Below are positions 54,305 to 63,652 of a stretch of DNA of 64,000 nucleotides, piece by piece. Source of the DNA: Staphylococcus xylosus (GTDB lineage: Bacteria > Bacillota > Bacilli > Staphylococcales > Staphylococcaceae); NCBI RefSeq assembly GCF_002732165.1, contig NZ_MRZO01000003.1:1-64000 (forward strand), given 5' to 3'. The notes below the pieces were generated by a model, which saw nothing but the letters and a program-made list of their open reading frames with translations, was not told the DNA's origin and searched no databases. How positions within the stretch are numbered: position 1 is the stretch's first letter; every line of letters starts with the position of its first letter. The position numbers and the translations under genes are program-made.

Positions 54305-54331
54305 TGTGTACACCTCCGATTAAATTTTTTA

Positions 54332-54413
54332 AGTTCAAACTAAGGAAGGTCAATTAATCTAAGTAATATAAATACCTAATCATAATTGAAAATGAGTGTG
54401 TAATATTTGAACT
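54332..54413. promoter_or_regulatory. Paired AGTTCAAA/TTTGAACT arms in the cudC-cudA region
   Basis: AGTTCAAA (54332-54339) and its reverse complement TTTGAACT (54406-54413) flank the cudC and cudA promoters. The second arm directly precedes the cudA -35 box. A GbsR-type operator is inferred, not proven. Confidence 0.35.
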
Positions 54414-54416
54414 CGT

Positions 54417-54446
54417 TTGACACCCTTTCAATTACTATGCTAACAT
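54417..54446 (+). promoter_or_regulatory. cudA promoter
   Basis: TTGACA (54417-54422) and TAACAT (54441-54446) are separated by 18 bp, fitting a sigma-A promoter. The cudA start codon is 57 bp downstream. Confidence 0.6.
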
Positions 54447-54502
54447 AAACTTTATAAAATTCGTTAAATAAAAATTTAACAAACTTAACGGAGGTAATTT
54501 TA

Positions 54503-55996
54503 ATGGAACTTGTAAAAAATTTATCTCGTCGTCAATTTATTGATGGTGAGTGGGTTGAAAGCTCAAATAAAGAAACAAGAAAAATTATTAATCCATTTAA
54601 TCAAGAAGTGATTTTTGAAGTTGCAGAAGGAACAGCCGATGATAGCGAGCGTGCAATATTGGCAGCTAGACGCGCATTTGAAGATGGCGAATGGGCTAAC
54701 GAAACAAGTGAAAATCGCGGTAAAAAAGTGAGAGCAATCTCTGACTTAATCGTTAAACATCGTGAAGAATTAGCTAAACTTGAAACATTAGACACTGGCA
54801 AAACGTTAGAAGAATCTTATGCTGACATGGACGATATTGCTAATGTATTTAATTTCTTTGCTGGACTTGCAGACAAAGATGGCGGCGAAATTATAGATTC
54901 ACCAATTCCAAATACAGAGAGTAAAGTTATCAAAGAACCAATTGGTGTTGTTACACAAATTACACCATGGAATTATCCTTTACTCCAAGCATCGTGGAAA
55001 ATAGCACCTGCATTAGCTTCAGGATGTTCATTAGTCATGAAGCCGAGTGAAATTACTCCGTTAACAACTATTCGTGTATTTGAATTGATGGAAGAAGTAG
55101 GATTCCCACAAGGTGTTATTAACCTTGTACTAGGTAAAGGCTCAGAAGTAGGTGAGCCACTTTCAGCGCATAAAGAAGTGGACTTAGTATCATTTACTGG
55201 TGGTATTCAAACAGGTAAACATATTATGAAAAATGCGGCAGATCACGTAACAAATATTGCTTTAGAATTAGGCGGTAAAAATCCAAATATTATATTTGAT
55301 GATGCTGATTTTGATTTAGCAGTAGATCAAGCATTGAATGGTGGATTTTTCCATGCAGGTCAAGTTTGTTCTGCAGGGGCAAGAATTATCGTGCATAACG
55401 ATATTAAAGAAAAATTTGAAGCAGCACTTATAGAAAGAATAAAAAATATTAAATTGGGTAACGGTTTTGATGAAGATACAGAAATGGGACCAGTCATCTC
55501 AGCTGAACACCGTGAAAAAATTGAAAACTACATGGAAGTTGCTAAATCTGAGAATGCAACGATTGCAATTGGTGGTAAACGACCTGAGCGTGAAGATTTA
55601 CAAGATGGTTTCTTCTTTGAACCAACAGTTATTACAGACTGTGATACATCAATGCGTATTGTACAAGAAGAAGTGTTTGGCCCTGTGGTAACGATTGAAA
55701 GTTTCACAACTGAGGCAGAAGCGATTGAACTTGCTAACGATTCAATTTATGGATTAGCAGGCGGTGTGTTTACAAATGATGTTGGAAAAGCACAACGTAT
55801 AGCAAATAAATTAAAAATGGGTACTGTTTGGATTAACGATTTCCATCCATACTTCGCACAAGCACCATGGGGTGGATATAAACAATCAGGTATCGGTAGA
55901 GAGCTTGGTAAAGCAGGATTAGCTGAGTATCAAGAAGAAAAGCACATTTTGCGTAATACTAACCCAGAGCCAGTCAATTGGTTTGGTAAAGCATAA
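54503..55996 (+). CDS. cudA: Betaine-aldehyde dehydrogenase
   Basis: The 497-residue aldehyde dehydrogenase oxidises betaine aldehyde to glycine betaine with NAD+. The nucleophile Cys289 is in AGQVCSAGARI. The general base lies in ALELGGKNPNIIF, and TPWNYPLLQASWKIAPAL is the cofactor motif. Its neighbours, the choline dehydrogenase gene 62 bp downstream and a GbsR-type regulator upstream, support betaine synthesis as an osmoprotectant pathway. The ribosome binding site is GGAGG. Confidence 0.94.
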   Translation: MELVKNLSRRQFIDGEWVESSNKETRKIINPFNQEVIFEVAEGTADDSERAILAARRAFEDGEWANETSENRGKKVRAISDLIVKHREELAKLETLDTGKTLEESYADMDDIANVFNFFAGLADKDGGEIIDSPIPNTESKVIKEPIGVVTQITPWNYPLLQASWKIAPALASGCSLVMKPSEITPLTTIRVFELMEEVGFPQGVINLVLGKGSEVGEPLSAHKEVDLVSFTGGIQTGKHIMKNAADHVTNIALELGGKNPNIIFDDADFDLAVDQALNGGFFHAGQVCSAGARIIVHNDIKEKFEAALIERIKNIKLGNGFDEDTEMGPVISAEHREKIENYMEVAKSENATIAIGGKRPEREDLQDGFFFEPTVITDCDTSMRIVQEEVFGPVVTIESFTTEAEAIELANDSIYGLAGGVFTNDVGKAQRIANKLKMGTVWINDFHPYFAQAPWGGYKQSGIGRELGKAGLAEYQEEKHILRNTNPEPVNWFGKA

Positions 55997-56058
55997 TTAT
56001 AAATATATAAATAAAGAAGGCTAAATAACACTAAATAAATTCAGGAGGCGGTATAGCA

Positions 56059-57741
56059 ATGAAAGAATCATATGACTATATAATCATCGGTGGCGGTAGT
56101 GCTGGTTCAGTACTAGGTGGCCGATTAAGTGAGGACGTATCAAATAATGTACTTGTATTAGAAGCTGGACGTAGTGACTATCCATGGGACTTATTAATAC
56201 AAATGCCAGCAGCTTTAATGTACCCAGCTGGTAATAAATTATATGATTGGATTTATGAAACGACACCAGAACCACATATGGGTGGTCGTAAGGTTGGACA
56301 TGCACGTGGTAAAGTTTTAGGTGGATCAAGTTCAATTAACGGCATGATTTATCAAAGAGGTAATCCTATGGACTATGAAAAATGGGCTAAACCTGAAGGT
56401 ATGGAGTCATGGGATTATGCGCATTGTTTACCGTATTTTAAACGACTAGAAACAACATTTGGTTCTGAGAAAGGTGATCCTTATCGTGGACATCATGGAC
56501 CAATTAAGTTAAGACGTGGTCCTGCTGATAACCCATTATTCCAAGCATTTTTCGATGCAGGCGTAGAGGCAGGTTATAATAAAACACCAGATGTGAATGG
56601 TTTCCGTCAAGAAGGCTTTGGACCATTTGACAGTCAAGTACATAATGGTCGCCGTGTATCAGCTTCTAGAGCATATTTACATCCAGCGATGAAACGTAAA
56701 AACTTAGAAGTACAGACTCGTGCTTTTGTTACAAAACTAAACTTTGAAGGCAATAAAGTTACTGGTGTAACATTTAAGAAAAATGGTAAAGAGCATACAG
56801 TAAGTGCGAAAGAAGTTATCTTATCTGGTGGTGCAATTAACTCACCACAATTATTACAATTATCAGGTATCGGTGATTCTGAACACTTACGTTCACTAGG
56901 AATTGAACCTCGTATTCACTTACCAGGTGTTGGTGAAAACTTTGAAGACCACTTAGAAGTTTATGTGCAACATGCATGTAAACAACCAGTATCAATGCAA
57001 CCAAGTTTAAATAAATTGAAGATGCCATTTATTGGTTTACAATGGATCTTAGGACGTAAAGGTGCTGCTGCATCTAACCATTTTGAAGGTGGCGGCTTTG
57101 TTCGTTCAAATGATGACGTAGATTATCCAAACTTAATGTTCCACTTCTTGCCAATCGCAGTAAGATATGATGGTACAAAAGCACCAGCTGCACATGGTTA
57201 CCAAGTGCATGTTGGACCTATGTACTCAAACTCTCGTGGTCACTTGAAGATTAAATCAAAAGACCCATTTGAAAAACCAGAATTCGTGTTCAACTACTTA
57301 TCTACTGAAGAAGATAAGCGCGAGTGGGTTGAAGCAATTAAAGTAGCTAGAAATATTTTAAAACAAAAAGCATTAGATCCTTTCAATGGTGGAGAAATTT
57401 CACCAGGACCTGAAGTACAAACAGATGAAGAGATTATAGAATGGGTTAAACGTGATGGCGAAACTGCCCTCCACCCATCATGTAGTTGTAGAATGGGGCC
57501 TGCTTCAGATGAAATGGCTGTTGTAGATCCAGAGACATTCAAAGTTCATGGTATGGAGAATTTACGAGTGGTAGATGCTTCGGTAATGCCACGTACGACA
57601 AATGGTAATATCCATTCACCAGTATTAATGATGGCAGAAAGAGCTTCAGATATCATTCGTGGTAAAAAACCATTAGACCCAGAATACATCGATTTCTATC
57701 GTCATGGTGTACATGATAAAGACGCTGGTACAGTTAAATAA
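56059..57741 (+). CDS. cudB: Choline dehydrogenase (GMC oxidoreductase)
   Basis: The 560-residue FAD enzyme oxidises choline to betaine aldehyde. The FAD Rossmann motif [18 protein letters not shown] starts near residue 8. The GMC signature is [19 protein letters not shown], and the catalytic His/Asn region is [10 protein letters not shown] through [18 protein letters not shown]. It is the second gene of the cudAB operon, with AGGAGGCGG as ribosome binding site, and ends at a strong perfect hairpin. Confidence 0.95.
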   Translation: MKESYDYIIIGGGSAGSVLGGRLSEDVSNNVLVLEAGRSDYPWDLLIQMPAALMYPAGNKLYDWIYETTPEPHMGGRKVGHARGKVLGGSSSINGMIYQRGNPMDYEKWAKPEGMESWDYAHCLPYFKRLETTFGSEKGDPYRGHHGPIKLRRGPADNPLFQAFFDAGVEAGYNKTPDVNGFRQEGFGPFDSQVHNGRRVSASRAYLHPAMKRKNLEVQTRAFVTKLNFEGNKVTGVTFKKNGKEHTVSAKEVILSGGAINSPQLLQLSGIGDSEHLRSLGIEPRIHLPGVGENFEDHLEVYVQHACKQPVSMQPSLNKLKMPFIGLQWILGRKGAAASNHFEGGGFVRSNDDVDYPNLMFHFLPIAVRYDGTKAPAAHGYQVHVGPMYSNSRGHLKIKSKDPFEKPEFVFNYLSTEEDKREWVEAIKVARNILKQKALDPFNGGEISPGPEVQTDEEIIEWVKRDGETALHPSCSCRMGPASDEMAVVDPETFKVHGMENLRVVDASVMPRTTNGNIHSPVLMMAERASDIIRGKKPLDPEYIDFYRHGVHDKDAGTVK

Positions 57742-57772
57742 ATACTAGATGTTTAGCTTCATATAGATAATC

Positions 57773-57809
57773 TTAAGGCTGAGACAATTTTTAATTGTCT
57801 CAGCCTTAA
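57773..57809 (+). terminator. Terminator after cudB
   Basis: TTAAGGCTGAGACAATT (57773-57789) pairs perfectly with AATTGTCTCAGCCTTAA (57793-57809). The 3' half and its flank are identical over 29 bases to the hairpin at 62171-62203. Confidence 0.9.
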
Positions 57810-57862
57810 TTATTATATAAAAGCCCATTACTATTTTGAAAAATAACTATGCACATATAAAT

Positions 57863-57893
57863 AAACCTTAGGAGAATTATCTCCTAAGGTTTG
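57863..57893. terminator. Second hairpin between cudB and the glycosyltransferase gene
   Basis: AAACCTTAGGAGA pairs perfectly with TCTCCTAAGGTTT (57880-57892). It may terminate transcription of the convergent glycosyltransferase gene. The rest of the 57742-58065 gap holds nothing recognisable. Confidence 0.75.
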
Positions 57894-58065
57894 TTTACGT
57901 TCTGGGAGGCCAAAATGTACGGGCTCTTTCTTTATTTAGAGGTTACTTACGCAAGCGCACTAGTATAGCTCTGTGTATTTTATTATTAGCCTTTTTAGTA
58001 ATTAAGCCTCAATGAAGTGACTGTAATTAAATTTAGGTTGTTATCATACAATAAAGTAAAATAAT

Positions 58066-60228
58066 TTATTTATGATTTTTACCTGTAATTAAATCTGCAA
58101 TTGCTTTAGAACCTTTACCTTTTTCTAAAGAACAGAAGTCATTATAGAATTTATCAATTTTATCTTTATAATCTATAGCTACTTGATCTAAGTTTTTAAG
58201 GTCTTCTGTTAACTGGTAAGGATCTTGATGGATAGGACCAGGTAGATCTTTGTGGTAATCAAGATAGAAACCACGTAAGTCTTGTCCATATTTGTCTAAA
58301 TCATAAGCAAAGAAGAACTGTGGTCTCTTAAGCACGCCGTAATCAAACATTACAGATGAATAATCCGTAATTAGACAATCTGAAATTAAATACAATTCAG
58401 AGATATCACTATAGTTTGACACATCAATTGCAAAGTCTTCATAACCGCGTAAATCCAATGCGTTAGAAATAAGATAATGCATTCTTAGTAATACGACATA
58501 TTCATCGCCTAATTGCGCTTGTAAGTTATCTAAATCAATTTGGAGGTTAAATAGATATTTTCCTTTTTTAACGAACTCATCGTCTCTCCACGTTGGCGCG
58601 TACATAATAACTTTCTTATCTGAAGGTAAGTTTAGATTTTCTTTGATTTGTTGAATATATGCTTCGTCGTTTGCGTGATTTACCAATACATCATTTCTAG
58701 GGTATCCAATTTCAAGAATTTGTTCTGGATTCATCCAAAAAGCAGTTTCGAATATTTTAGATGAATAAGCATTAGGTGAAACAAGATAATCCCAACGGCT
58801 CGTTTCTTCTCTGAAATTACGCTTGTAATTATCAGTTGTCGTTCCAGGCATACGAATTACTTTCATATCATTTGCTAGACGTTTTAAAGGTGTACCGTGC
58901 CAATTTTGAATATAAACTTGGTTAGGTTTTTTATTTAGATATAAAGGTAGTCTTGCGTTAGTCACCCAATATTTAGCCGTTGAATAAGCCTCATAATAAG
59001 CTTTAGAGCCTTTTTTAACTTTCTTAGCCGATCCAGGTAATTGGACTTTTGAAGGGTTTTTGAAGACCCATATAAATTCATAGTTTGGGTGATGCTTCAT
59101 CATATATTCATAAATATATTTTGGGCTATCGCTATAATTTTTACCAGCAAAGGCTTCGAATACGATTCTGTTACTCTTCACTTTATCTTCGCTATCAGTT
59201 AATTGATAGAGTGCACGATTTTTATTTTTTCTACGTAAAACAATATTTTTAACTAAACGTGCTTGCTTTCTAAATTGGTTCACTTTAAAAGCAGATCTAC
59301 GCTTGTTGAACATAAGCATTAATGCTTCGATCATAAATAACGGTTTTTCATTTTTAAATATTGTTGGTAGTAATTCGCGTGTAACTTTTGGAAGTAATTC
59401 ACTATTATTTTCGTAACGTTCAGGTAGTTTTCTCAGTGATGGTTCAAAAGATTGTTTGAATAAGTTTTTCATTTTATTTTTAATGAATATCTTGTTTTCT
59501 TTTAGTGGTGCGCGTTTAACAGAATCTGAGAAACTATAGACATAATCGTTAAATATGATGCCAAAGTCTTGTTGAGATAATGCTGGTTTTAAAAATGGAT
59601 CATAGATTTCCCCTTTAATATAGAAAGGGAATCGGCTGATACGCACGAAGTCGTTAGCATATTTAATGAATTCTAATATAAATGACCAATCAACAAAGAT
59701 ATTTAAGTCTTCGTTAAATTGTAGATTATGCCCACGTGCGATTGCCGTTTTGAAAATAATATTACAAACCGTTTGTTTACGTAAAAATTGGTTTGATTTT
59801 GTTTGTGTATTTAAATATTCTGTACGTACTAAATTTTGATCCACGTACTGAGGAATATCTAAAGTAAAAGAATGAATAGGTGCAATTAAAGCATCAAAAC
59901 TATTCAATTTTTTCATGTAAAACGATAAAGCATAAGAAGCTAGATAATCATCTGAATCAATAAAAATAAAGTAAGGTGATTCAACTTCTTTAAGACCCAT
60001 ATTTCTGGCATGTGCATGACCAGTATTATGTGGTAAATCTATGACCTTAATGGGAATATCCCAATCTTTAGTAGTTTCTGTCGCGATTTCTTTAGAATTG
60101 TCAGTTGAACCATCATTAACTAAAATGAGTTCAAAATCTTGGAATCTTTGTTTTTTAAGACTACTCAAACATCTTTCGATATAATCTTCTGAGTTGTAAT
60201 AAGTCACTATGACTGAAATGGACTTCAT
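58066..60228 (-). CDS. Bifunctional GT2 glycosyltransferase / CDP-glycerol glycerophosphotransferase (TagF-like)
   Basis: The 720-residue protein has an N-terminal GT-A family 2 domain (MKSISVIVTYYNSEDYIERCLSSL, NDGSTDNS, FIDSDDY) and a C-terminal TagF-like domain with QNWHGTPLK, APTWRDDEF and CLITDYSSVMFDY. The latter transfers glycerol phosphate from CDP-glycerol, so it probably builds or decorates a teichoic-acid-type polymer at the inner membrane face. The gene stands alone, away from other tag/tar genes, and may serve a minor or strain-specific wall glycopolymer (inference). The whole protein is cytoplasmic or peripheral. Confidence 0.9.
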   Translation of the reverse strand: MKSISVIVTYYNSEDYIERCLSSLKKQRFQDFELILVNDGSTDNSKEIATETTKDWDIPIKVIDLPHNTGHAHARNMGLKEVESPYFIFIDSDDYLASYALSFYMKKLNSFDALIAPIHSFTLDIPQYVDQNLVRTEYLNTQTKSNQFLRKQTVCNIIFKTAIARGHNLQFNEDLNIFVDWSFILEFIKYANDFVRISRFPFYIKGEIYDPFLKPALSQQDFGIIFNDYVYSFSDSVKRAPLKENKIFIKNKMKNLFKQSFEPSLRKLPERYENNSELLPKVTRELLPTIFKNEKPLFMIEALMLMFNKRRSAFKVNQFRKQARLVKNIVLRRKNKNRALYQLTDSEDKVKSNRIVFEAFAGKNYSDSPKYIYEYMMKHHPNYEFIWVFKNPSKVQLPGSAKKVKKGSKAYYEAYSTAKYWVTNARLPLYLNKKPNQVYIQNWHGTPLKRLANDMKVIRMPGTTTDNYKRNFREETSRWDYLVSPNAYSSKIFETAFWMNPEQILEIGYPRNDVLVNHANDEAYIQQIKENLNLPSDKKVIMYAPTWRDDEFVKKGKYLFNLQIDLDNLQAQLGDEYVVLLRMHYLISNALDLRGYEDFAIDVSNYSDISELYLISDCLITDYSSVMFDYGVLKRPQFFFAYDLDKYGQDLRGFYLDYHKDLPGPIHQDPYQLTEDLKNLDQVAIDYKDKIDKFYNDFCSLEKGKGSKAIADLITGKNHK

Positions 60229-60704
60229 TATGTTCCCTCTTTTTTTAAATTTTCTCTATATTTTTATACAAGGTAAAATATTAACAAATTTCAATCTCAA
60301 ATATCAACTATTAATACATGGATAGAAAGACTGATTTTGTAAAATTATGCTCTGAAATCATGGTATAGGTAGTATTGAGCCATTGAATCTAAAAGATAAA
60401 TTATACCGTGATTTAAAACTGTAATTAAAAACAAACGTGTTTAGATACTTATGCAAAAATAATTATAAATTGCTTCAGTTCTTTTGTGTCTATTATTTTT
60501 TTGTGAAAATGCCACTAATATATTTTACTATAAATTTACAATTAATATAGTGTGTAATTAAAATTTAAAACATATTAAACGCTTACATTGAGTTAATTTT
60601 TCATTTTTTATGCAAAAAAACAGCTATTTTAGGGAAATGAAGTATGAATTAAAGCTAGATTATATGCGTATTATATTATGCATAATGAAGGAGTGGGATA
60701 GATT
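60229..60704. other. 476-bp intergenic region
   Basis: No gene is visible. It is AT-rich, and the only recognisable word is a weak cre-like sequence at 60574-60587 (two mismatches). It contains the promoters of the divergent glycosyltransferase and acetyltransferase genes. Confidence 0.6.
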
Positions 60705-61142
60705 ATGGCTATTAGAAAAGCAAATTCTAAAGAGTTAGAAGAAATAAATCGAATGGTGCCAGATGTGTTTAAATCATCTGTAACTGTAGATTTTGACTTG
60801 AGTGAGACGTGTATGCGTGCGATGTCTAAGCAATTACTACAAGAAGGTGCATCGTATTTTATTTATAGTGAAGATGAGGTCATACAAGGGTTTGTACTTG
60901 TTGATAAAAAGGTGGACGCTCTTGAACAGAAGGAATATGGTTTTATTTATGAATTGTATGTATTAGAAGCTTATAGAAATCAAGGTATAGCTGAAGCGTT
61001 AGTTCACTTTGTTAATGATTACTATAAAAGGCATAATGTGAGTGAAGTAAGACTCAACGTATATGCGGGAAACTGTGCGAAACATTTATATGAAAAATTA
61101 GGCTTTCGTGAAAGGACTATTACCATGTCTATTGATATTTAA
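60705..61142 (+). CDS. GNAT-family N-acetyltransferase
   Basis: The 145-residue protein has the GNAT acetyl-CoA motif A in YELYVLEAYRNQGIAEALVHFV (R/Q-x-x-G-x-A pattern) and the terminal motif LYEKLGFRERTITM. Such proteins acetylate small amines or protein amino groups. The substrate is unknown. It starts with MAIRKANSKELEEINRM and has AAGGAG as ribosome binding site. It is monocistronic. Confidence 0.88.
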   Translation: MAIRKANSKELEEINRMVPDVFKSSVTVDFDLSETCMRAMSKQLLQEGASYFIYSEDEVIQGFVLVDKKVDALEQKEYGFIYELYVLEAYRNQGIAEALVHFVNDYYKRHNVSEVRLNVYAGNCAKHLYEKLGFRERTITMSIDI

Positions 61143-61297
61143 ATTTGATTAGTGAAATTTTATGTTGGTTTAAATCATAACTAATTATTTAGAAGTATAG
61201 CATCTCATTTAGAAAAAATTTATGCATGTAAACAATGATTGGAATAAGGTTTTAGAAGGTTTTGTTATGTTGCGAAAAAATTTTATAAACAAATGAT

Positions 61298-61325
61298 TTG
61301 TAAAAGTGTTCAAATTGAGTATAAT
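61298..61325 (+). promoter_or_regulatory. Probable promoter of the nitroreductase gene
   Basis: TTGTAA (61298-61303) and TATAAT (61320-61325) are separated by 16 bp. They lie 37-64 bp upstream of the start codon. Confidence 0.5.
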
Positions 61326-61361
61326 TTGATTTTGTTAAAAATAATTAAGGAGTAGAAAATA

Positions 61362-61988
61362 ATGATAAATAATAATTTTGAAGATATTTTAAACAATAGA
61401 AAATCTGTGAAAGTGTTTGACGACCAATTTAAAATCCCTAGAGAAGAAATGAACGAAATGATTCAAAAAGCAACGAAAGCCCCATCATCTGTTAACATGC
61501 AGCCTTGGCGTTTTTTAGTAGTGGAAAGTGATGAAGGTAAAGAGAAATTACGTCCGCTAATTCGTTTTAACACACGTCAAAACGATACATCATCAGCAAT
61601 GGTAGTTATTTTTGGTGATATGAAAAGCCAAACTTACGGTGAAGAAATTTATGGTAATGCTGTAAAACACGGTTTTATGCCAGAAGAAGTTAAAAATGAA
61701 ATGTTAGATAAAGTTGTAGGACTATATGATAGCGCATCTAAAGCTCAAATGAATGATATCGTTAAAATTGATAGCAGTTTAGCTGCAATGCAATTTATGT
61801 TAGTTGCTAAAGCACATGGCTATGACACAAACCCAATTGGTGGATTTGAAAGTGATCAAATAGCTGATGCATTTGATATTGACGCAGAACGTTATGTACC
61901 TGTATTAATCGTTGCTATTGGGAAAGCAAAAAATCCAGCGCATGATTCATATAGATTACCTACTGAAACTGTTACAAAATATGTTTAG
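61362..61988 (+). CDS. Nitroreductase-family FMN oxidoreductase
   Basis: The 208-residue protein has the nitroreductase fold. NRKSVKVFDDQF binds FMN phosphate, and KATKAPSSVNMQPWRFLVVES is the conserved active-site segment. YVPVLIVAIGKA near the C terminus is typical. It uses NAD(P)H to reduce nitro compounds or quinones; the natural substrate is unknown. AAGGAG is the ribosome binding site. It is followed by 467 bp without a gene. Confidence 0.9.
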   Translation: MINNNFEDILNNRKSVKVFDDQFKIPREEMNEMIQKATKAPSSVNMQPWRFLVVESDEGKEKLRPLIRFNTRQNDTSSAMVVIFGDMKSQTYGEEIYGNAVKHGFMPEEVKNEMLDKVVGLYDSASKAQMNDIVKIDSSLAAMQFMLVAKAHGYDTNPIGGFESDQIADAFDIDAERYVPVLIVAIGKAKNPAHDSYRLPTETVTKYV

Positions 61989-62455
61989 TCATTCATTTGA
62001 CAATAAACTGAGTAGCTAAATCATTTATTTGAATATAATTGAATATAAAATCATCAAAAAAAGAATAGTAAACATCAAAGCGTATTTACAACTTGATGAA
62101 GTGACTAGTATTTAAAGGTACTTATTCTAAGACTTTTATCTATTTGTCATTTCTGTAATATTCTATAGATTGAGGCTGGGGCAAATTAATTGTCTCAGCC
62201 TTAATTATTATATAGAACTTTTACTTGAGCGATTGCTCAGGTGAAATATTTATTCATACAATACTAATTGTCTTTGCCAATAGTGTAGGATAACGAAAAT
62301 TTTTAAATAAAATAGATTCCTGTTCCATTAATAATTTCCACTTTGTTAACGTTAAAATAGTTTCTCAATATAATTGAATCGCAGAACGATAAAAACTATA
62401 CTGAAATTAATATAATTAAATTTAAAAGATAATTCTTGATGAGAGGGCGTCTTTG
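61989..62455. other. 467-bp intergenic region after the nitroreductase gene
   Basis: The region holds the 62171-62203 hairpin and otherwise AT-rich sequence with no supported gene. The minus-strand open frame at 62352-62606 is rejected because it overlaps the start of capA and has no ribosome binding site. Confidence 0.65.
62171..62203 (+). terminator. Hairpin of the GGCTGAGACA family
   Basis: TGAGGCTGGGGCA (62171-62183) pairs with TGTCTCAGCCTTA using G-U pairs. The downstream half is identical to that after cudB. It probably ends the nitroreductase transcript. Confidence 0.75.
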
Positions 62456-63595
62456 ATGAGGTATCGTATACTTTTAACTTTATTAATTTCACTTTTTTTA
62501 ACGTTATGTATATTTTGTTTATCAGATCAAAAGAATTTAACTCATAAAGCATCTTTTTATGCTGTAGGTGATAATTTAATACATCCCGTTGTATATCATG
62601 ACGCATTACAAAGCAATGGTAGTTATAATTTTGAGCCTATGTATAAATCATTAAAGTAAGAAATCCAAGCAGCAGATATTGCTTATATAAATCAGGAGTC
62701 ACCGATTGGTGGGGATGAAAAGGGACTTTCAGGTTTTAAACAGTTCAATACCCCTAATGATATTGCTAAAGATGTTATCAATACTGGGTTTAATGTAGTG
62801 AATGGCGCCAACAATCATGCTTTGGATCAAGGTACTGATGGATTATTAAATGAAATTAATGTGTGGGAGCATTTCAAATGTGTTTTTTATACAGGTACAT
62901 TTAAATCACAAAAAGATAGAGATACCATTCCGACATTTAACAAAAATGGTATAAAAATTGCGATGTTAAGTTATACATACGGCACGAACGATATTAAACC
63001 AGAAAATAAATATCAAATTAACTACTTTAATGAGGAACAAATCAAGAAAGATGTCGCAAAAGCTAAAGAACAAAGTGATATGGTTATGGTATCGGCACAT
63101 TGGGGTAATGAAGGCAAACATGAGCCTAATGCCAAACAGAAAAGATACGCCAAGGTATTTGCTAATGCTGGGGTCGATGTAGTAATAGGAACACATCCTC
63201 ACGTGATTCAGCCAGTCCAATGGGTGAACGGCAACGATAATCATCGAACATTGGTTGCTTATTCCCTGGGAAATTTCCTCAATGGCCAATCTACTGGCAA
63301 TGAAAGCAATGCGCTAGGGGGCAACCTTCAGTTTAATATTGAAAAACAACCTAAAGTCATAACAATCAAAGATGTAAAATGGAAGTCATTAGTAACACAT
63401 TATGAAATTGCGAATCCACTTGATAATAATACAAGACAAAATTTTAAAATGTATCCACTGTCTGATTATAGTAATAATAAAGCTAAGCAACACGCTTTGA
63501 ATACAACTGAAGAAAATGAAATGACTAAAGATAAAATGGAATCTATTACTAGAAAAGTCATAGATAATCAATATTTAGATGACACTAGTTATTAA
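62456..63595 (+). pseudogene. capA: CapA-family (PGA_cap) protein gene interrupted by an in-frame stop
   Basis: The reading frame encodes a CapA-type metallophosphatase-like protein linked to poly-gamma-glutamate synthesis or release. A signal anchor (ILLTLLISLFLTLCIFCL) is followed by AVGDNLIHPVVYH, then INQESPIGG, NNHALDQG, HWGNEGKHE, VVIGTHPHVIQPVQW and AYSLGNFLNG. A single TAA at 62657-62659 (codon 68 from ATG 62456) splits the otherwise intact frame of 380 codons. No other disruption is seen. The gene is isolated from capB, capC or capD. Translation restart at GTG 62798 is possible but would lose the anchor and first metal motif. Confidence 0.88.
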
Positions 63596-63611
63596 AATTT
63601 TATATTATATA

Positions 63612-63648
63612 ACCCCCCTGAACTGTTGAATTAAAGTTCAGGGGGGTG
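63612..63648. terminator. Bidirectional terminator between capA and the nucleoside hydrolase gene
   Basis: ACCCCCCTGAACT pairs with AGTTCAGGGGGGT (63635-63647), a strong perfect stem between convergent genes. Confidence 0.9.
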
Positions 63649-63652
63649 CCTA

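Noticed and set aside
60574..60587. cre-like sequence upstream of the GNAT gene
   Set aside because: Two positions of the consensus are wrong, so it is only weakly supported.
62352..62606. 84-codon minus-strand open frame over the capA start
   Set aside because: It overlaps the CapA coding frame, has no ribosome binding site and has no recognisable content.
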